From assembly GCA_014191535.1 (NCBI GenBank), contig BJHC01000055.1, positions 1 to 7,963 of the forward strand: a DNA stretch of 7,963 nucleotides. Reading direction: 5' to 3'. Positions 5,379 to 7,963 of the stretch are shown in pieces. How positions within the stretch are numbered: position 1 is the first letter of the stretch; each line of letters opens with the position of its first letter. The position numbers were made by a program, and so were the translations under genes. Source of the stretch: Cyanobium sp. Lineage in GTDB: Bacteria; Cyanobacteriota; Cyanobacteriia; PCC-6307; Cyanobiaceae. Below the pieces are notes generated by a model that worked only from the letters and a program-made list of their open reading frames with translations, did not search any database and had not been told where the DNA came from.

Positions 5379-5720
5379 ATGGACTCCACCCATCCCCTGC
5401 AACAACTGCTGCTGCGCGGCCTCAGCACCACCTCCCTGGTGGCCGATCGCCTACGCCAGGTGACCCAGGCCTGGGTCAGCAGCGGCCGGCTCGACCCCAG
5501 CCAGGCCAGTGCCCTGGTGGCGGAGGTGCTGGGCAGCCTGCGGGGCGACAACCCGGAGCTGGAAAAACAGGCGGAGCGGCAGATGGAGCGCAACATCGAC
5601 CATCTGCTGCTGGATCTGGGGCTGGCCCGCCAGCGGGAGGTGGATGAGCTGCGGGGCCGCATCGACCGGCTGGAGCAGCACCTGCGCCAGAGCCAGGCCC
5701 GCTTTGACGTGCCCGACTGA
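5379..5720 (+). CDS. Small coiled-coil protein, phasin-like
   Basis: This 113-residue cytosolic protein has no signal or membrane segment. Its first two thirds look helical and amphipathic, and residues 81-104 ([22 protein letters not shown]) form a clear short coiled coil. That ending resembles phasin-type and UbiK/BMFP-type proteins, which bind granules, membranes or partner proteins through helices, so phasin-like is only a structural description. ATG 5379 is preferred because the conserved-looking text begins [15 protein letters not shown]. An in-frame ATG at 5343 would add 12 residues and overlap the lnt start codon. A two-codon ORF (ATG GTT TGA, 5367-5375) preceded by AGGAAG lies just before it. 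The gene is divergent from lnt with almost no spacer and is followed after 50 nt by the FKBP gene. Confidence 0.8.
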   Translation: MDSTHPLQQLLLRGLSTTSLVADRLRQVTQAWVSSGRLDPSQASALVAEVLGSLRGDNPELEKQAERQMERNIDHLLLDLGLARQREVDELRGRIDRLEQHLRQSQARFDVPD

Positions 5721-5770
5721 GCCGCGCCAGTTGGGGCAGAATCGGCGGCAACGGCCCGTTCGAATCCGCC

Positions 5771-6394
5771 ATGCGCGACATCCTGATCAGCTCGGCGGTG
5801 TGTGTGGCCTGTCTGCTGCTCGCCCTGGTGAGCCAGCTGGTGGCCCCCTCCACGGTGGCGGCGGCGGCGCCCATGGCCCAACAGGCGGTGGCCAGTGCCC
5901 CGTCCACCGCACCATCGGCGGCAGCCAGCGCCATCAGCGCCTTCGAACTGGACCCGGAAGACCCCAACCCCAGCCTGTTCACCATGGCCAGTGACAGCGG
6001 CAGCGATCAACTCGCCAATGCCGCTGCCCTGGGCGGTGAACTGGTGATCCCCAAGGAACGCATGACCCCCACCGGACTTCGCATCACCGACATCACCGTG
6101 GGGGATGGCCCCGAGGCCAAGGCCGGCCAGACCGTGGTGGTGAACTACCGCGGCACCCTCGAGAACGGCAAGGAATTCGACAGCAGCTACGGCCGCGGCC
6201 CCTTCTCCTTCCCCCTCGGCGCCGGCCGGGTGATCAAGGGCTGGGATGAGGGCGTGGCGGGCATGCAGGTGGGCGGCAAGCGCAAGCTGGTGATCCCCCC
6301 CGACCTGGCCTACGGCGAGCGCGGCGCCGGCGGTGTGATCCCCCCCAACGCCACGCTGGTGTTTGAGGTGGAACTGCTGGAGATCAAGGGCTGA
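5771..6394 (+). CDS. FKBP-type peptidyl-prolyl cis-trans isomerase, exported
   Basis: The enzyme speeds cis-trans rotation of Xaa-Pro bonds and helps proteins fold, here outside the cytoplasm (periplasm or thylakoid lumen). The 207-residue product has a hydrophobic signal or anchor at residues 5-24, an Ala/Ser/Pro-rich linker to about 60, an acidic DPEDPNPS patch, then one FKBP domain at about 101-206. The ligand-pocket residues of FKBP12 are all present: Tyr126, Phe136-Asp137, Phe147, Val154-Ile155, Trp158, Tyr181 and Phe198 ([31 protein letters not shown]). A fully active isomerase is therefore expected. There is no lipobox at the cysteines in the signal. ATG 5771 gives a sensible signal peptide. 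It lies 50 nt after the phasin-like gene and 129 nt before sodB. It resembles the single-domain FKBPs common in cyanobacteria. Confidence 0.94.
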   Translation: MRDILISSAVCVACLLLALVSQLVAPSTVAAAAPMAQQAVASAPSTAPSAAASAISAFELDPEDPNPSLFTMASDSGSDQLANAAALGGELVIPKERMTPTGLRITDITVGDGPEAKAGQTVVVNYRGTLENGKEFDSSYGRGPFSFPLGAGRVIKGWDEGVAGMQVGGKRKLVIPPDLAYGERGAGGVIPPNATLVFEVELLEIKG

Positions 6395-6444
6395 GCGCAG
6401 CCCGCAGGGCGGTTCTCGTCACCTTCCGCCCCGAACGTGATCGT

Positions 6445-6450
6445 TAGGAT
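6445..6450 (+). promoter_or_regulatory. Putative sodB -10 element
   Basis: TAGGAT matches four of six -10 positions and lies in the 129-nt gap between the FKBP gene and sodB. No good -35 is seen at the right distance. A start near 6457 would give a leader of roughly 67 nt that includes the hairpin at 6460-6478. Confidence 0.4.
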
Positions 6451-6459
6451 GCCGCGGCT

Positions 6460-6478
6460 TTCCGGCTTCGGGCCGGAA
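6460..6478 (+). other. Hairpin in the sodB leader
   Basis: TTCCGGC and GCCGGAA form a perfect 7-bp stem around TTCGG, which allows a C-UUCG-G-type very stable loop. It would sit at the very 5' end of the sodB mRNA if transcription starts near 6457. No T-run follows, so it is not a terminator for the FKBP gene. A role in mRNA stability is possible but inferred. Confidence 0.45.
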
Positions 6479-6523
6479 CGAATCAGCACGCCTCCCCTTC
6501 CACTTCCCTAGGACCGCCCTGAC

Positions 6524-7123
6524 ATGGCTCATACGCTGCCCGCGCTGCCCTACGGCCTCGATGCGCTCGAGCCCCACATCTCCCGCCAGACCCTGGAGTT
6601 CCACCACGGCAAGCACCACAACGCTTACGTGACCAACCTCAACAACCTGGTGGCCGGCACCGATCTGGAGGGCAAGAGCCTCGAGGACACCATCACCGCC
6701 GTGGCCGGCGACGCGGGCAAGGCCGGCGTGTTCAACAACGCCGCCCAGGTGTGGAACCACAGCTTCTACTGGCAGTGCATCAAGCCGGGCGGTGGCGGCA
6801 GCCCCAGCGGTGCCCTGCTGGACAAGATCAACGCTGATTTCGGCAGCTTCGAGGCGTTCGTGGAGCAGTTCAAGGCCGCCGGCGCCACCCAGTTCGGCAG
6901 CGGCTGGGCCTGGCTGGTGCTCGACAACGGCACCCTCAAGGTGACCAAGACCGGCAACGCCGACCTGCCCCTCGCCCACGGCCAGAAGGCTCTGCTCACC
7001 ATGGATGTGTGGGAGCACGCCTACTACCTCGACTACCAGAACCGCCGCCCCGACTACATCACCACCTTCCTCGACAAGCTGGTGAACTGGGACTTCGTGG
7101 CCGCCAACCTGGCCGCCGCCTGA
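6524..7123 (+). CDS. sodB: Iron superoxide dismutase
   Basis: The enzyme converts superoxide to oxygen and hydrogen peroxide in the cytosol, protecting iron-sulfur enzymes and the photosynthetic machinery. The 199-residue protein has the normal length and all four metal ligands: His27 (FHHGKHH), His79 (WNHSFYW), Asp161 and His165 (MDVWEHAYY). Gln75 in [13 protein letters not shown] is in the position typical of the Fe rather than the Mn form, and the motif block matches bacterial FeSOD closely. There is no signal peptide. ATG 6524 is preceded by AGGA at 6510-6513 with a 10-nt spacing, one of the better ribosome-binding sites in the window. It is followed by a strong terminator and faces queA. 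No sign of transfer or damage is seen. Confidence 0.97.
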   Translation: MAHTLPALPYGLDALEPHISRQTLEFHHGKHHNAYVTNLNNLVAGTDLEGKSLEDTITAVAGDAGKAGVFNNAAQVWNHSFYWQCIKPGGGGSPSGALLDKINADFGSFEAFVEQFKAAGATQFGSGWAWLVLDNGTLKVTKTGNADLPLAHGQKALLTMDVWEHAYYLDYQNRRPDYITTFLDKLVNWDFVAANLAAA

Positions 7124-7153
7124 TCCCCCCCCCGATCGGAGCCGGATCCACCC

Positions 7154-7179
7154 AGCCCCCGCCCAAGCGGGGGCTTTTT
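7154..7179 (+). terminator. Rho-independent terminator of sodB
   Basis: A perfect stem AGCCCCCGC/GCGGGGGCT with loop CCAA runs into a T-run at 7175-7179. It starts 30 nt after the sodB stop. The last T is also the first base of the reversed queA stop codon. On the minus strand no T-run follows the stem. Confidence 0.92.
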
Positions 7180-7963
7180 CATGCGGGCCTGGCCTTCTCC
7201 AGCACCACCTCGGGGGCAATCCACATGGCATCGCCATAGGAGAAGAAGCGATAGCCCTCGCGCTTCGCCTCCTCATAGAGATCCAACAACCGCTGCCGGC
7301 CGATCAAGGCGCTCACCAGCAGCAGCAGGGAGCTTTTGGGCAAATGGAAATTGGTGAGCAGGCCCTGCACCACGGCGAAGCGATAACCCGGTTGGATCAC
7401 CAGATTCACCGGGCCCGTGTGGGGCTGCAGCTCCCCACCGTGCAGCTGGGCCACCGCCTCCAGGCTGCGCACGCTGGTGGTTCCCACCGCGATCACGCGG
7501 CCGCCGCGGGCCCGGCAGGCCCGCACCGCCTCCACCAGGGCGGGGCTCACCTCCACCCATTCACTGTGCAGTTCCAGCTGGGAGAGGTCTTCCGTTTCCA
7601 CAGGGCGGAACGTGCCCAGACCCACATGCAGGGTGGTTTCGGCGATGGCCACGCCACGGCCACGGATCGCTTGCAGCAACTCATCACTGAGGTGCAGCCC
7701 CGCCGTGGGGGCGGCCACGGCTCCCGGACGGGAGGCGTAGCGGGTTTGATAGCGCGTGTCGTCGTCGTCGCTGTGCTGCTGGATGTAGGGCGGCAGCGGC
7801 ATGGTGCCGTAACGAGCCAACAGGGCCTCGATCGCCTCCGGCGTGGTGCATGCCGCCGGGAAACGCACCACCCGCCCGCCGCTGGCAGCATCCAGGCCCA
7901 CTACCTCCAGGCTGAGGGGCGGCTGTGCGGGATGCTCGAGCTGCAGCACCTCCCCGGGCTTGA
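7179..7963 (-). CDS. queA: S-adenosylmethionine:tRNA ribosyltransferase-isomerase, C-terminal part (5' end outside window)
   Basis: QueA transfers and rearranges the ribosyl group of SAM onto preQ1 at position 34 of tRNAs with GUN anticodons, giving epoxyqueuosine. The frame is open to the window edge, where it reads KPGEVLQLE, matching an internal part of the E. coli protein, so roughly the first quarter to third of the gene is missing; the GTG at 7949 is not the true start. Family blocks are all present: [76 protein letters not shown] and [12 protein letters not shown]. About 261 residues are visible. It converges on sodB, and its stop codon touches the sodB terminator. Confidence 0.96.
   Translation of the reverse strand, partial: KPGEVLQLEHPAQPPLSLEVVGLDAASGGRVVRFPAACTTPEAIEALLARYGTMPLPPYIQQHSDDDDTRYQTRYASRPGAVAAPTAGLHLSDELLQAIRGRGVAIAETTLHVGLGTFRPVETEDLSQLELHSEWVEVSPALVEAVRACRARGGRVIAVGTTSVRSLEAVAQLHGGELQPHTGPVNLVIQPGYRFAVVQGLLTNFHLPKSSLLLLVSALIGRQRLLDLYEEAKREGYRFFSYGDAMWIAPEVVLEKARPA

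Noticed and set aside
5704..5742. TTGACG (5704-5709) and CAGAAT (5737-5742) as a promoter for the FKBP gene
   Set aside because: The 27-nt gap is far from the 16-18 nt needed, and no better pair was found. The gene may be read from the one before it.
5345..6010. Upstream extension of the lnt frame on the minus strand to 6010
   Set aside because: The extra residues overlap two well-supported plus-strand genes, read as low-complexity Arg/Gly/Ser sequence and match no Lnt N-terminus. ATG 5344 or 5380 starts the membrane segments.
6400..6410. GCCC-GCA-GGGC hairpin after the FKBP gene as a terminator
   Set aside because: The stem is only 4 bp and no T-run follows, so termination there cannot be supported.
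6419..7276. A 285-codon open frame opposite sodB
   Set aside because: Its translation is Val/Gly/His-rich shadow sequence across a complete FeSOD and its terminator.
1..7963. CRISPR arrays, insertion sequences, toxin-antitoxin or phage-defence genes
   Set aside because: No repeated spacer-like units, transposase motifs, terminal repeats or defence domains were seen on either strand. All larger genes are housekeeping types.

Overview
The window is high-GC, tightly packed bacterial chromosome, most likely from a picocyanobacterium of the Synechococcus/Cyanobium type. Evidence for this: a cyanobacterial-style LexA, a LexA-box-like operator, GC-rich coding with almost no spacers, an Fe-type superoxide dismutase, and an RNA element resembling the downstream-peptide (glutamine-II) riboswitch, which is known mainly from marine picocyanobacteria. 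The species assignment is inferred from these features, not from a database match.

Layout. Plus strand, 1-2734: the 3' part of ftsH (AAA+/M41 membrane protease), argF (ornithine carbamoyltransferase) and lexA (SOS-type repressor), with promoter-like sequences before argF and lexA and a LexA-box-like palindrome before lexA. At 2735-3290 is a small RNA-rich region: a foldable leader, tRNA-Ala(GGC) with its terminator, a segment with an 11-bp inverted repeat, then a compact unit made of an NtcA-like palindrome, a -10 element, a glutamine-riboswitch-like RNA, a 33-codon ORF and a strong terminator. Minus strand, 3289-5344: lnt (apolipoprotein N-acyltransferase) followed 13 nt later by a small exported HEXXH protein, probably one operon. 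Plus strand, 5379-7179: a small coiled-coil phasin-like protein, a signal-bearing FKBP-type prolyl isomerase and sodB, which ends in a strong terminator. Minus strand, 7179-7963: the 3' part of queA (queuosine biosynthesis), cut by the window end.

Most genes are housekeeping: protein quality control, arginine synthesis, DNA-damage control, lipoprotein maturation, periplasmic folding, oxidative stress and tRNA modification. No mobile element, CRISPR array or defence system was seen. The part most worth following is 3028-3289, a self-contained unit whose parts all point to nitrogen (glutamine) control of a tiny basic peptide with no acidic residues. Next are the structured RNA candidates on either side of the tRNA, and the uncharacterised exported HEXXH protein behind lnt.
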